Source: Methanobacteriota archaeon (GTDB taxonomy: Archaea > Thermoplasmatota > Poseidoniia > Poseidoniales > Poseidoniaceae). From it: a DNA stretch of 55,481 nt. A program made the position numbers and the translations under genes. The notes below the pieces were generated by a model. The model was not told the origin of the DNA and did no database searches. It saw nothing but the letters and a program-made list of their open reading frames with translations. Below, in pieces: positions 27,031 to 35,926 of the stretch; the first letter of the stretch is position 1, and each line of letters starts with the position of its first letter. The stretch is from positions 1 to 55,481 of the forward strand of contig JABJFI010000081.1 of assembly GCA_018662825.1 (NCBI GenBank). The letters are read 5' to 3'.

Positions 27031-27633
27031 TCATTGGCCTGCTACATCACTTCGCGTCATGATGCTCTCAAAGTGTATTCCCGCCGCTGCAAACGCCTCT
27101 TTGGCCCCCTCTTCTCGGTCTACGATGCTGATGACAGCAACGACTTCACATTCGGTATTTTGGTGAATGCGTTCAACAGCCTTAATCGCCGACCCACCAG
27201 TCGTTGTTACATCTTCGACGATGACGATGGTTCCACCGCCTTCAAGCGATGAACCTTCTATGCCAGGAGGATTGTTTGTTTTTCTTCCACCGCGCCCCTT
27301 TGCTTCTTTGCGAACCATGAATCCAAGACGCGGCGTATCAGCGGATGATGTAGCAACAGCAATTGCGGTTAAAGGCACAGCACCAAGCTCCAACCCTCCG
27401 ACGAAATCGACTTCCAAAGCATCCATTCGGAGATTGAAAAGAGCACCGAGGATGTGTGTTGACTCGGGATGCATCATGACAGGTTTAGTATCAAAAAACC
27501 ATCGAGAATTACGCCCACTCGCCAAGGTGAAAGCATCATCGCTCCCGCCATCGATGAAAGCTAAATCTCGCACAAGTTCAACAAGTCGGGGCCAACTTGA
27601 ATGAGTTCGAACGCTCGGATGGACGGACATCAA
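27031..27633 (-). CDS. pyrE: Orotate phosphoribosyltransferase
   Basis: Converts orotate and PRPP to OMP in pyrimidine synthesis. The PRPP motif is 'GTIVIVEDVTTTGGSAIKAVERI'; 'GGLELGAVPLTAIAVATS', 'GFMVRKEAKGRGGRK' (catalytic Lys loop) and the substrate-binding 'FDTKPVMMHPE' also fit. At 200 residues it has standard length. Two adjacent ATGs (27633, 27630) are possible. It diverges from polC across 115 nt. Confidence 0.93.
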   Translation of the reverse strand: MMSVHPSVRTHSSWPRLVELVRDLAFIDGGSDDAFTLASGRNSRWFFDTKPVMMHPESTHILGALFNLRMDALEVDFVGGLELGAVPLTAIAVATSSADTPRLGFMVRKEAKGRGGRKTNNPPGIEGSSLEGGGTIVIVEDVTTTGGSAIKAVERIHQNTECEVVAVISIVDREEGAKEAFAAAGIHFESIMTRSDVAGQ

Positions 27634-27747
27634 ACTGTGGTTTTGCCCCGCATCAATGAACTTTGCTTCTCATGGCCGTGAAACACAAGCCATGTTATTC
27701 TAACGCGGCACTCATAAACGGTCGCCCCCAAGAGCCAAAGGAATCAC

Positions 27748-30700
27748 ATGCCTCCGTCAGATGAATCAGGTATAAAACGAGGGCATAACCCGCTTCTCGG
27801 CCTTGATATTGAACGGTTAGAGGCCGAAATGAAAACCTATCACCAGTGGCTCGATGAGCATGCTGATGAAGCATATATAATTGCAGAAAAAGCAAGAAAA
27901 CTTGGATACGACCTCAAAGAACACGTCGAGATACCAAGGGCGGCAGACCTTGCAGGGCGAACAGAAAAACTTCTTGTCGAATATTTGGATGGTTACGAAG
28001 TAGCAGAAGATATTAGAAAACTATTGTCCGAACACGACCGAGAAACAACTTCGATTATGATGGCGCAAAGCGTTGCCCGCGGTTTTCGAGAACAAGGCCA
28101 CGACCTCATTACAGCCATCGACGTAGGTTTACGAGTTGGCTTGGCCGTGTTGACTGAAGCAGTACTCGTGGCCCCACTTGAAGGAATCAGTGAAGTCCGT
28201 CTCCTCAACAATATTGATGGTTCTCAGTTTGTTTCTGTGCATTTTGCAGGACCAATTCGGGCAGCAGGTGGTACAGCCCAAGCACTTGCTGTTTTGATTG
28301 CTGATATGATTCGGAGAGAACTCAACATTGGACATTATCAGCCAACAGACCCAGAAGTAGAACGGGTCAAAGAAGAATTTGGGTTGTATCGGGGCAATTT
28401 ACAGTATCGCCCCTCTCCCGCTGAAATTGATGAAATTGTGCGTGCGTGCCCGATAATGATTAACGGCGAATCTACAGAGCGCATAGAATGCTCGGGATAT
28501 GGGCGGGTGCGCAACATCGACGAGGCCCGAATTCGCGGCGGTGTTTTACTTGTTATCGGTGAAGGAATGTGTTTGAAAGCACCAAAAATTCAGAAACACA
28601 CCGAACGTCTTCAAGTTCCTGGATGGGACTTCATATCCAAATTCGCCTCCAAAGGCAAATCCGAAGACAATGGCGAGAGCGAATCGCAATTTAAGTCACG
28701 CAAGGTTCCAATGATTACAAAATTTATGAAAGACATTATCGCAGGCAGGCCTGTTTTCGGCGCCCCTCTTCAACCAGGGGGTTTCCGATTGCGGTATGGG
28801 CGCGCCCGTCCATCAGGACTTGCAGCTGCTTCAACCAACACCGCCTCAATGTTAGCGATGGACGACTTCATCACGATTGGAACACAGATGAAAATCGAAC
28901 GACCGGGCAAGGCGTGCGCCATCACCCCTTCCGATGACACGGATGGCCCTTGGGTCGTCTTACGAGATGGGCGTTTCCTACGCCTTGATGATGCTAAAAG
29001 CTATGCTGCAATCGGTTCGAAAGTTGGTACAGTATGGGATAATGGAGAACTTGTTCTCGGTTATGGCGAATTCATGGAGAACAACAAGAAATTGGTCCCA
29101 GCCGGTTACTCAAATGATTGGTGGGCCAGTGACCTCCTTGAAGAGTTGAATTCCGAAGATGCGGTGGTAGAATTTTCAAACATCATTGAACAATCCCGGG
29201 ATACTTTCCCCGCCGGCACCCCAGGCATCCACCCTGAAGATGCTGAAAATCCAGGGGAACAACATCTAATTCGGCGTAAGTGGCATGCAATTTTGGCTGC
29301 TTGTAATGTGAATTGGGACCAATGCAAACTCCTCGCTCGACGCTTCAAAACTTCTATTCCCGCCCCTCATAATCCATGGTTCCTCGATTTGCCGATTGAG
29401 TGGGTACCTGCCGTATTGGGGCTAATCGACCAAGCAATAATCGAACCATTTGGGACATCGAATACCCCAATTCCAAAAATAGAAGAAAATCTCAAAGCCA
29501 TGCCTTTACCTGAAAAACGGCAATTGCGCATACGCGGTGGCGTTAGCAATTGGTCACCACAAGTCATGGACAAATTGCGACCAGAAAGCCTCGACAATTT
29601 TGATGAATTCGAAATACCCGGGCCCGATATCCAACCCCTGGCGCCGATTTTCACAAAAGAATTGCCAGAAGTGTGGGCGTATATTCAACACGGCTTACCC
29701 AAAGGTGCGGCGATGATTTTGGGGTTACGCCATCACCACGATGGTGATGATTTGGTAATCACAGCCGGCTGGCCAGCCTTACTCGAAGGGTTTGGATATA
29801 GTTTCGAAGATGAAAAACCACTTCGAATTGTCGATGCAAAAACACGTTTTGAAGAACGCATTAACCAATTGAGGCAATCCCAAATCACGTTGACTGAAGA
29901 GCGAGAACGACTCGAAGTTCTTCGACAGGCTCGCGCAACGGTTCGAATTGCTGCCGAAACCAGCGCCCGCCAGCGCGGGCTTGGTATTGCCGAAACAGAC
30001 GAAGTTGGGCGTCAAGCAGCAGCCCAAGTTCCCGACCCCGGCCCCTTGGATCCAAAATTGTTTTTGGCAGCCCAAATCCATGAAGATGACCATGACGTGG
30101 ATGGTATCCTTTTGCAAGTTCGGAAAATTTCAGATTTACGATGGGAGCATGCTGCCCCTGTTAGAATCGGATGCCGAATGGGTAGGCCCGAAAAAGCAGC
30201 ACCGCGCGTCATGAATCCAATGACACACGCCCTGTTCCCCATCGATTTGAATGGGGGCAATCAACGGTTGCTTGCGAATGCCGCAAGCAAACAAAGTATA
30301 CGGGTGCAAATGGGTCGCCGAATATGCAAGAAGTGTGGCAAAGAATCGCCCTTTATCCTCTGCCATCACCGTCTTGTAGATTCAGATGGCCTTGAACGAG
30401 TTGGAGAAACATGTGGCGGCCGTACGAATATGAGAGATTCGCAAAACACAAAACGACGGCGTAGGGGCGAGATTCAAACTGTTCGTTTGGATACCATGAT
30501 TGAAGATGCCCGAATTCGCCTAGGCATTGACCGCATTCCACGCCAAGTCAAATGTATGAAGCAAATTGCAAGTCGTGACCAAACACCTGAAGCGATTGAA
30601 AAGGGCCTATTGAGGGCCAAACACAAGTTGCCCGTGTTCCGCGATGGGACCGTCCGATTCGACATGAGCGATGTCCCAATAACGCACTTCACTCCAAGGG

Positions 30701-31869
30701 AGGTTAGTGTTCCATGGCAGACACTCCAATCACTGGGCTATGAGAATGATTGTGAAGGCAATCCGCTTCAAAACGATGAACAAATGCTGGAGATATTCCC
30801 ACAAGATTTCATCGTCAGCAAAAACGCATGTGAGTTCTTTGTTCGCACTGCCCAATTTATCGATGAATTATTGGTTCGTTATTACGGGATGGAACCTTAC
30901 TACAATGTCAATACAGCAGATGATTTAGTTGGCCATTTGATTTGCGCTTTAGCCCCACACACATCCGGAGGTGTCCTGAGCCGAATCATTGGTTGGGCTG
31001 ATTGTTCAGGTGGATATGCTCACCCCTTATTCCATGCAGCGAAGCGAAGAAATTGTGATGGCGACGAAGACGCCATCATGCTCTTGATGGATGGCTTGCT
31101 CAACTTCAGCCGAGAAATATTGCCGGCAAATCGAGGCGGACTTATGGATGCACCTCTTGTCCTTACCACGCGGCTGAATCCTACTGAAGTTGACAAGGAA
31201 GCCCTCAATGTCGACTCGGGATGGTTTTACAGCCGAGATTTTTACGAAACAACTCTTTCCCAACCCCACCCAAAAGAATGTGCTGAGAGGATGGACTTTG
31301 TTGAAAGGCGTCTTGGTTCAGTGGCAGCAGTTCGCGGATATGGCTATACGCACGATTGCCACTCAATCGATCAAGGGCCGGCTTTATGCGCCTACAAAAC
31401 ACTCGATACGATGATTGACAAAATGAATGGCCAATTAGACCTTGGGCACCGTTTACGCGCCGTCGATGTCCGCACCGTCGCATCGAGCGTTGTTCGTTCA
31501 CACTTCCTTCCCGATTTACGTGGCAACCTCAATGCATATGCTCGTCAAAAAATCCGTTGCCTCAAATGCGCTCATTCATATCGCCGCATGCCCGTGGCTG
31601 GCAATTGTATTCAACCCAAAAAAGAAACAGGAAGAGGGCTTACAAGTGTTGGAGTGCAAAAATCCGAAGGCGGATTATGCGGCGGAAATTTGGCTTTGAC
31701 AGTTTCAGAAGGAGCAGTTCGAAAATACATCAAAGTCACCAAGCACGTTATGGCAAAATATGGTGTCGATGTATATACGAAGCAGAATGTGGAATGGTTG
31801 TCTGATAGCGCCGATTCTTTATTCAATAACGACCGCGCCAAACAATTGTCTTTGGCAGACTTCCTCTGA
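27748..31869 (+). CDS. polC: DNA polymerase D large subunit (DP2), catalytic
   Basis: The catalytic chain of the archaeal replicative polymerase PolD, 1,373 residues. Seen: 'EVRLLNNIDGSQFVSVHFAGPIRAAGGTAQALAVLIADMIR', 'MCLKAPKIQKHTERL', 'FGAPLQPGGFRLRYGRARPSGLAAASTN', a Cys4-type zinc site near 30330-30420, the active site 'NCDGDEDAIMLLMDGLLNFS' with the two catalytic Asp, and a C-terminal Cys-rich finger ('CLKCAHSYRRMPVAGNC') that contacts DP1 and PCNA. The active-site region is continuous, so there is no intein where many DP2 genes carry one. The ATG has AAGGA upstream. The DP1 exonuclease subunit is not in the window. Confidence 0.97.
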   Translation: MPPSDESGIKRGHNPLLGLDIERLEAEMKTYHQWLDEHADEAYIIAEKARKLGYDLKEHVEIPRAADLAGRTEKLLVEYLDGYEVAEDIRKLLSEHDRETTSIMMAQSVARGFREQGHDLITAIDVGLRVGLAVLTEAVLVAPLEGISEVRLLNNIDGSQFVSVHFAGPIRAAGGTAQALAVLIADMIRRELNIGHYQPTDPEVERVKEEFGLYRGNLQYRPSPAEIDEIVRACPIMINGESTERIECSGYGRVRNIDEARIRGGVLLVIGEGMCLKAPKIQKHTERLQVPGWDFISKFASKGKSEDNGESESQFKSRKVPMITKFMKDIIAGRPVFGAPLQPGGFRLRYGRARPSGLAAASTNTASMLAMDDFITIGTQMKIERPGKACAITPSDDTDGPWVVLRDGRFLRLDDAKSYAAIGSKVGTVWDNGELVLGYGEFMENNKKLVPAGYSNDWWASDLLEELNSEDAVVEFSNIIEQSRDTFPAGTPGIHPEDAENPGEQHLIRRKWHAILAACNVNWDQCKLLARRFKTSIPAPHNPWFLDLPIEWVPAVLGLIDQAIIEPFGTSNTPIPKIEENLKAMPLPEKRQLRIRGGVSNWSPQVMDKLRPESLDNFDEFEIPGPDIQPLAPIFTKELPEVWAYIQHGLPKGAAMILGLRHHHDGDDLVITAGWPALLEGFGYSFEDEKPLRIVDAKTRFEERINQLRQSQITLTEERERLEVLRQARATVRIAAETSARQRGLGIAETDEVGRQAAAQVPDPGPLDPKLFLAAQIHEDDHDVDGILLQVRKISDLRWEHAAPVRIGCRMGRPEKAAPRVMNPMTHALFPIDLNGGNQRLLANAASKQSIRVQMGRRICKKCGKESPFILCHHRLVDSDGLERVGETCGGRTNMRDSQNTKRRRRGEIQTVRLDTMIEDARIRLGIDRIPRQVKCMKQIASRDQTPEAIEKGLLRAKHKLPVFRDGTVRFDMSDVPITHFTPREVSVPWQTLQSLGYENDCEGNPLQNDEQMLEIFPQDFIVSKNACEFFVRTAQFIDELLVRYYGMEPYYNVNTADDLVGHLICALAPHTSGGVLSRIIGWADCSGGYAHPLFHAAKRRNCDGDEDAIMLLMDGLLNFSREILPANRGGLMDAPLVLTTRLNPTEVDKEALNVDSGWFYSRDFYETTLSQPHPKECAERMDFVERRLGSVAAVRGYGYTHDCHSIDQGPALCAYKTLDTMIDKMNGQLDLGHRLRAVDVRTVASSVVRSHFLPDLRGNLNAYARQKIRCLKCAHSYRRMPVAGNCIQPKKETGRGLTSVGVQKSEGGLCGGNLALTVSEGAVRKYIKVTKHVMAKYGVDVYTKQNVEWLSDSADSLFNNDRAKQLSLADFL

Positions 31870-31910
31870 GTTCAATAATGGGACTTTAATGCCTGATTTT
31901 CCGGAATCGA

Positions 31911-31920
31911 CTTTTTATCA
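31911..31920 (+). promoter_or_regulatory. TATA-like box of the ketosynthase operon
   Basis: CTTTTTATCA sits about 40 nt before the TTG start at 31955, which has a purine-rich GAGGGGG at 31941-31947 as ribosome-binding site. It lies in an 85-nt spacer after polC. Confidence 0.35.
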
Positions 31921-31954
31921 AATGAACAGTAGAATGGGTTGAGGGGGAAACGGT

Positions 31955-32530
31955 TTGGACGAAGCAACACTCGTACTCAATGTGATACTCTATGTATTGC
32001 TTCCACTTTGGGGCATTGCAAGTATGCTTGATTGGTGGTGCCACAAACAAACCGACATCGAGGCGACATCAGGTCTACACGAAGCGAATATTCATTGTTT
32101 GATGGGCGCTCAAATCGGCCTTCCTTTGGTTTTGTCACTGGTTTTTGAAGTCAATGTTCTCATTCTCCTTCTTTGCTTTGCAGCACTCATCGCTCACGAA
32201 TTCATTGCACATTACGATGTTCACTATACCACGGGAAAACGTGAAATCAGCATTTGGGAGGTACATGCGCACAACTACTTGGCAACCTTGCCTTTTTTCC
32301 TCATACTCTTGATTATCGTCCGTAAATGGGAAGTTTTTCTCGATTTAATCACCCTTGATTGGGCTGGTGGCTTTTCTTTTCAATTGCGCCAAGAGCCTTT
32401 AGGCGCTTCTGGTAATTATGCAGCAATATATATTGCTACAATGTCCATTTTAGTCGTAGGCCCCTATATGCAAGAATGGTGGCGCTGTTGGTCGTTTGAA
32501 CGCAATCAAGAAGAGGAGGCTACAGAATGA
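31955..32530 (+). CDS. His-rich polytopic membrane protein, first gene of ketosynthase operon
   Basis: A 191-residue integral membrane protein with about five helices. Eight histidines sit in loops or helix ends: H30 in 'WWCHKQTDIEATSG', H42 and H47 in 'LHEANIH', H81, H86 and H90 in 'HEFIAHYDVHYTTGKREI', H104 and H106 in 'WEVHAHNYLA'. I recall the same 'CHR..HIE...G..ES..H' and 'HE..A..DV.Y....RE..P.E.H.H' pattern in bacterial proteins of unknown function. The layout is reminiscent of diiron membrane hydroxylases or desaturases, but the HxxHH spacing is not exact, so this is only a hint. It starts with TTG after a strong purine-rich site; its stop overlaps the next ATG (ATGA). Confidence 0.75.
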   Translation: MDEATLVLNVILYVLLPLWGIASMLDWWCHKQTDIEATSGLHEANIHCLMGAQIGLPLVLSLVFEVNVLILLLCFAALIAHEFIAHYDVHYTTGKREISIWEVHAHNYLATLPFFLILLIIVRKWEVFLDLITLDWAGGFSFQLRQEPLGASGNYAAIYIATMSILVVGPYMQEWWRCWSFERNQEEEATE

Positions 32531-33663
32531 CCGTCTACATCACTAGCACTGGGTCCTTTTTTCCAGGACCGGCAATTTCAATCGACCAAGTTGAAAGCAT
32601 ACTGGGGGCAGTTCACGACAAACCTTCTTCACTTCGGGTTCAAATCCAAAAAGCAAACAAGATTCAAACTCGCCATTATGCGATTGATGAAAATCAACAG
32701 ACTACTCACAGCAATACAGAAATGGCAACAAACGCGGCTGAACAATGCCTTGAACGCGCCTTTCTCAATCGTGAAAAAGTCGGCATGTTGGCCGTAGCCT
32801 CGACACAAGGGGACCTACCCGCCCCAGGTATGGCGAGTATGGTACAGGCTGAATTGGAATTACCAGAAATAGAGATTCTCACCACACATGGAATCTGTTC
32901 TTCATCCATCATGGCACTTAAAGCGGCTTGGAACAGCCTACGTCTTGAAGAGCATGAAGCGGCTTTGGTTTTGTCGAGTGAATTAGCCAGCCGACTTCTA
33001 AAAAAACAACGCTATGAAGCTGCAACAACCTCAACCTTTGCTGCAAAACGTATCGACTTTAGCACAGAATTTCTGCGATGGATGCTTTCCGATGGTGCAG
33101 GCGCACTATTATTACAAAACAAACCAGCGCCAAAAGGCCTCAGTTTACGAATTGATTGGATTAGAGGGTTTTCACACGCCCACGCCCTTCCTACATGCAT
33201 GAGTGTTGGTTCAGCCGGCCGCCCAACAGATTCACGAACATGGCAAGATTATGACACCTATGCTGAGGCAGAACAAGACGGAGCACTCCTTCTTCGCCAA
33301 GATGTTCGCTTGCTCGATAACTTGATGCGAATGGGCGTGGATGGCTATTTGCGATTGGTTGAAGAAGGCGTAAGTAAACCCAGCGAAGTTGACCACTTTT
33401 TGTGCCATTACTCAAGCCACCATTTTAGAAATAAAATTCTTGAAATGCTTGACACAGCCGGTGTTGGAATACCTGAAGAACGATGGTGGACAAACCTCTA
33501 CTCTAGAGGGAATACTGGCGCAGCATCACTTTTCATAATGCTTGATGAATTCTTACGCACAGATGAAGTATCGGTAAATGTTGGTGACAGAGTACTCTGT
33601 TTCGTTCCAGAGAGTGGGCGTTTCAATACGACATATCTCCAACTCACGGTGGTGGAAAAATGA
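32527..33663 (+). CDS. StlD/DarB-like beta-ketoacyl synthase (KAS III fold)
   Basis: A 378-residue thiolase-fold condensing enzyme. The N-terminal stretch 'DKPSSLRVQIQKANKIQTRHYAID' followed by 'THSNTEMATNAAEQ' resembles the StlD/DarB group, which makes dialkylresorcinols and cyclohexanediones from fatty acyl chains. The catalytic triad appears intact: Cys124 in 'HGICSSSIMALKA', His294 in 'FLCHYSSHHF', and Asn329 in 'SRGNTGAASLF'. Archaea generally lack type II fatty-acid synthesis, so the acyl substrate is unclear. It overlaps the preceding stop and the following start by 4 nt each. Family call good; the product is unknown. Confidence 0.88.
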   Translation: MTVYITSTGSFFPGPAISIDQVESILGAVHDKPSSLRVQIQKANKIQTRHYAIDENQQTTHSNTEMATNAAEQCLERAFLNREKVGMLAVASTQGDLPAPGMASMVQAELELPEIEILTTHGICSSSIMALKAAWNSLRLEEHEAALVLSSELASRLLKKQRYEAATTSTFAAKRIDFSTEFLRWMLSDGAGALLLQNKPAPKGLSLRIDWIRGFSHAHALPTCMSVGSAGRPTDSRTWQDYDTYAEAEQDGALLLRQDVRLLDNLMRMGVDGYLRLVEEGVSKPSEVDHFLCHYSSHHFRNKILEMLDTAGVGIPEERWWTNLYSRGNTGAASLFIMLDEFLRTDEVSVNVGDRVLCFVPESGRFNTTYLQLTVVEK

Positions 33664-34409
33664 GCGATGGTGAAATTTCAATCGAAGGCGGAGAGTCTTC
33701 TTCAGTTCAAGAGAATGTACCCGAAGGAGTCGTGCTGAATCCACATGCACAGGTTTGCCTTCAACAATTGCTTCGTGTTTGGCTTGGTTTTGAACGTGAT
33801 TTGTCCAAAGTACCGCTATTGCGGCGAATTGATTTAGGCACGTTTACAGTTGAAGACCACCAAGTGTTTTTGCGAAATATTCGCCAACAAGTCATTGAAG
33901 GCTCTCGCTGGATAGCCCGAACAGCCAGTAGTTTTGACCGCAATCATTCAGAAATCCGTTCGACCATCATTAGCCACGCTGTTGATGAGCACCGAGATTA
34001 CCAGATGCTTGAGAAAGATTATGTCGCATCGGGAGGTAGGCTTGAAGATATTTTGAATATGGAGCGCAATGTAGGTTCTGAGGCTTTACATGGTTTCCTT
34101 ATGCATCGTTCTTCACTCCCAAATCCTATTGATTTACTCGGCGCGATGTGGATTATTGAAGGGCTTGGAGAAAAGATGGCTCATTCATGGGCCGAACGAA
34201 TACAAGAACTCACAGGACTTTCGGAAGAATCAACCCGATTTATGACCTATCATGGCCACAACGACAGCGAACATATGCAGCGATTTTATGCAACACTTGA
34301 CCGAGTTTGCAACAATGAAGAAAGCATCACAAGCATTGTCAAAACAGCAAAAGTGGTCGCTCGCCTATATCGATTACAATTGGAGGAAATAGAGTATGAC
34401 ATCCAGTGA
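33660..34409 (+). CDS. Heme-oxygenase-like diiron (HDO/TENA-fold) protein
   Basis: A 249-residue all-helical protein. After a flexible acidic N-terminus (1-25), helices carry candidate metal ligands with the spacing of heme-oxygenase-like diiron oxidases (UndA, CADD and SznF relatives): Glu80 ('QQVIEGSRWIAR'), Glu110/His111 ('SHAVDEHRDYQML'), Glu167 ('WIIEGLGEKMAHSW'), His175, and Asp202/His205 ('HGHNDSEHMQRF'). In other operons such enzymes oxidise or cleave small amines or fatty acids with O2. It begins inside the ketosynthase stop (ATGA), so it is presumably a tailoring enzyme for the ketosynthase product. The exact ligand set needs structural modelling. Confidence 0.78.
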   Translation: MSDGEISIEGGESSSVQENVPEGVVLNPHAQVCLQQLLRVWLGFERDLSKVPLLRRIDLGTFTVEDHQVFLRNIRQQVIEGSRWIARTASSFDRNHSEIRSTIISHAVDEHRDYQMLEKDYVASGGRLEDILNMERNVGSEALHGFLMHRSSLPNPIDLLGAMWIIEGLGEKMAHSWAERIQELTGLSEESTRFMTYHGHNDSEHMQRFYATLDRVCNNEESITSIVKTAKVVARLYRLQLEEIEYDIQ

Positions 34410-35319
34410 ACCTGCATTATCTAGAAAAGAACGCCGAGCCAAACGCCGCCTTGAGAAAGCATTGGCAAAAAACCACGGGCGAATGCCAGCATCACTCAGC
34501 GATTCATTGAGGGGAGATGATAGTTTACCCTTGGATTCCGAGGCTAAAGAATACTGGCTTAAGGATTTGCAAAACCCATTGCGCGTGATTATTCTACCTA
34601 CGTTGAAAATACTTCTCAGCATAACTCTTCACATCACCTATTACCTCAAGCGCCTTTCACCAATTCAATGGAGGGCACACAGATTCCTTCAATGGCAAAT
34701 TTGCTTTTTCATGAAACATTTTGTTCGCCCCGAAGCAAATATACTGATTCTACGACATTTCCAAGCCGAGAGCAACCTATTGAATTTCGTGATTGATAAT
34801 ACTGGAAAAGAAGGCGTCGAACCTGTACTTATTTATCCAAAAGTTATCCAAGATTTGATGGTTCAGACTTTTGTCCACCACGACCAAGGAGTATTGATGA
34901 CAATGCGCGACCTTGGTGAAGTAAAAGGTGAGAATTGGCCTATCGCTGAAGAGGATTTACAATGGACCAATTGGAAGCCTGTTGACATACAATATTCACT
35001 TTCCCAAAAGAGATGGACTCAATTCCTTGATTTTGAAACAGCACATGAATTATTCAAAACGACATTCTGTTTCTGGCTTACTGCCAAGGAATACGAAGCA
35101 GCAATAAATTCGTTTCAATTCGATCATTCCGTCGGTCTGCGTATCGACGAGATTATTGGTGCAGCCCATTTTGCTGACCTCGCTCACAACAGGTTCCCTA
35201 TGATTCTGGTTGGCCCGACAGGCCTTTCATATCGATTCCTCATGCATGGATTCTTTGTCGAACACGCGCATGCACATCTCGAACGAATGCGCTCAAACTT
35301 AGGGTTGGCTAACCGGTGA
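34396..35319 (+). CDS. Unrecognised fourth protein of ketosynthase operon
   Basis: A 307-residue protein, family not recognised. A very basic N-terminus ('SRKERRAKRRLEKALAK') is followed by one hydrophobic segment (about residues 57-80), then a mixed soluble domain. Several His and acidic residues are clustered: 'LRHFQAESNLLNFV', 'FVHHDQGVLMTM', 'GAAHFADLAHNRFPM', and 'HGFFVEHAHAHLERM' near the end. The His/Glu density suggests metal binding or an active site near the membrane. The start overlaps the diiron-protein stop by 14 nt, which ties it firmly to the operon. It is followed by a non-coding gap of about 120 nt. Confidence 0.72.
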   Translation: MTSSEPALSRKERRAKRRLEKALAKNHGRMPASLSDSLRGDDSLPLDSEAKEYWLKDLQNPLRVIILPTLKILLSITLHITYYLKRLSPIQWRAHRFLQWQICFFMKHFVRPEANILILRHFQAESNLLNFVIDNTGKEGVEPVLIYPKVIQDLMVQTFVHHDQGVLMTMRDLGEVKGENWPIAEEDLQWTNWKPVDIQYSLSQKRWTQFLDFETAHELFKTTFCFWLTAKEYEAAINSFQFDHSVGLRIDEIIGAAHFADLAHNRFPMILVGPTGLSYRFLMHGFFVEHAHAHLERMRSNLGLANR

Positions 35320-35439
35320 CATACCCATTCCCCCAGCCTCTTCTTAACCAGCCTTGATGTATCACTTGCTTCAATAAATTAGTAGTTGTGATTGTCTTTG
35401 AAAGTGATAATTGATAACCATGAGTCTACAGGGGCTGCC

Positions 35440-35706
35440 ATGTCTGAGAAGCGCGTTATACGCAAGATGAAAAAACTCGCCGCTCGCATCAGTGACAAAA
35501 TGGAGTCCATACACGATGTTATGGAGGACCTTGAAATTGAGTTTGAAATGCTCCAAAAACAAATCCAAAAGTTGGAGTCTAAAAAGGGCTCGAACAAAAT
35601 TTCCGATGCTGAAGAAGCCGAAACAACCTCCTCAGAACAGGATGATGAAGACGAAGTTGTGGATTTGGAAAACACATCCGTAGTTACTCTAAAGCCGAAG
35701 TTTTGA
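35440..35706 (+). CDS. Short coiled-coil protein
   Basis: An 88-residue protein with a basic start ('SEKRVIRKMKKLAARISDKM'), a long amphipathic helix 'VMEDLEIEFEMLQKQIQKLE' suited to a coiled coil, and an acidic Ser/Glu/Asp tail. Not recognised. The ATG at 35440 is preferred to an upstream TTG at 35392 because AGGGG precedes it. Probably cytosolic and oligomeric. Confidence 0.6.
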   Translation: MSEKRVIRKMKKLAARISDKMESIHDVMEDLEIEFEMLQKQIQKLESKKGSNKISDAEEAETTSSEQDDEDEVVDLENTSVVTLKPKF

Positions 35707-35797
35707 CTTCACATTCAGAAAAACGGATAATATCACCATGCGTTATTGTTCTAGATAGGGGCAATCTAAACTCATGCCCTTGGGCACACCTGAACAG

Positions 35798-35871
35798 TGG
35801 GCGATGCAGGATTCGAACCCGCGTCGACGGGTTCGAAGCCCGTCAGGATATCCAGGCTACCCTAATCGCCC
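35798..35871 (-). tRNA. tRNA-Arg (anticodon UCG)
   Basis: On the minus strand the acceptor arms GGGCGAT and ATCGCCC pair perfectly, the anticodon stem is ACGGG/CCCGT around the loop CTTCGAA (anticodon TCG, decoding CGA), and the T arm is GCGGG-TTCGAAT-CCTGC. The variable region is short (4 nt), ruling out Ser and Leu. The discriminator is A and no CCA is encoded. No intron is seen. It is convergent with nothing and sits alone between two plus-strand genes. Confidence 0.93.
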
Positions 35872-35926
35872 TTGACCTTGCCAGATGCCCCCCCTTCTTG
35901 AAGAAGGCGGAAGGATTGGCTCGTCT

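Noticed and set aside
30900..31200. Possible intein at the DP2 active site
   Set aside because: The NCDGDED region reads continuously with normal flanking motifs; no splicing blocks are present.
35798..35871. tRNA gene as an integration site
   Set aside because: No integrase and no duplicated tRNA 3' end was seen nearby.
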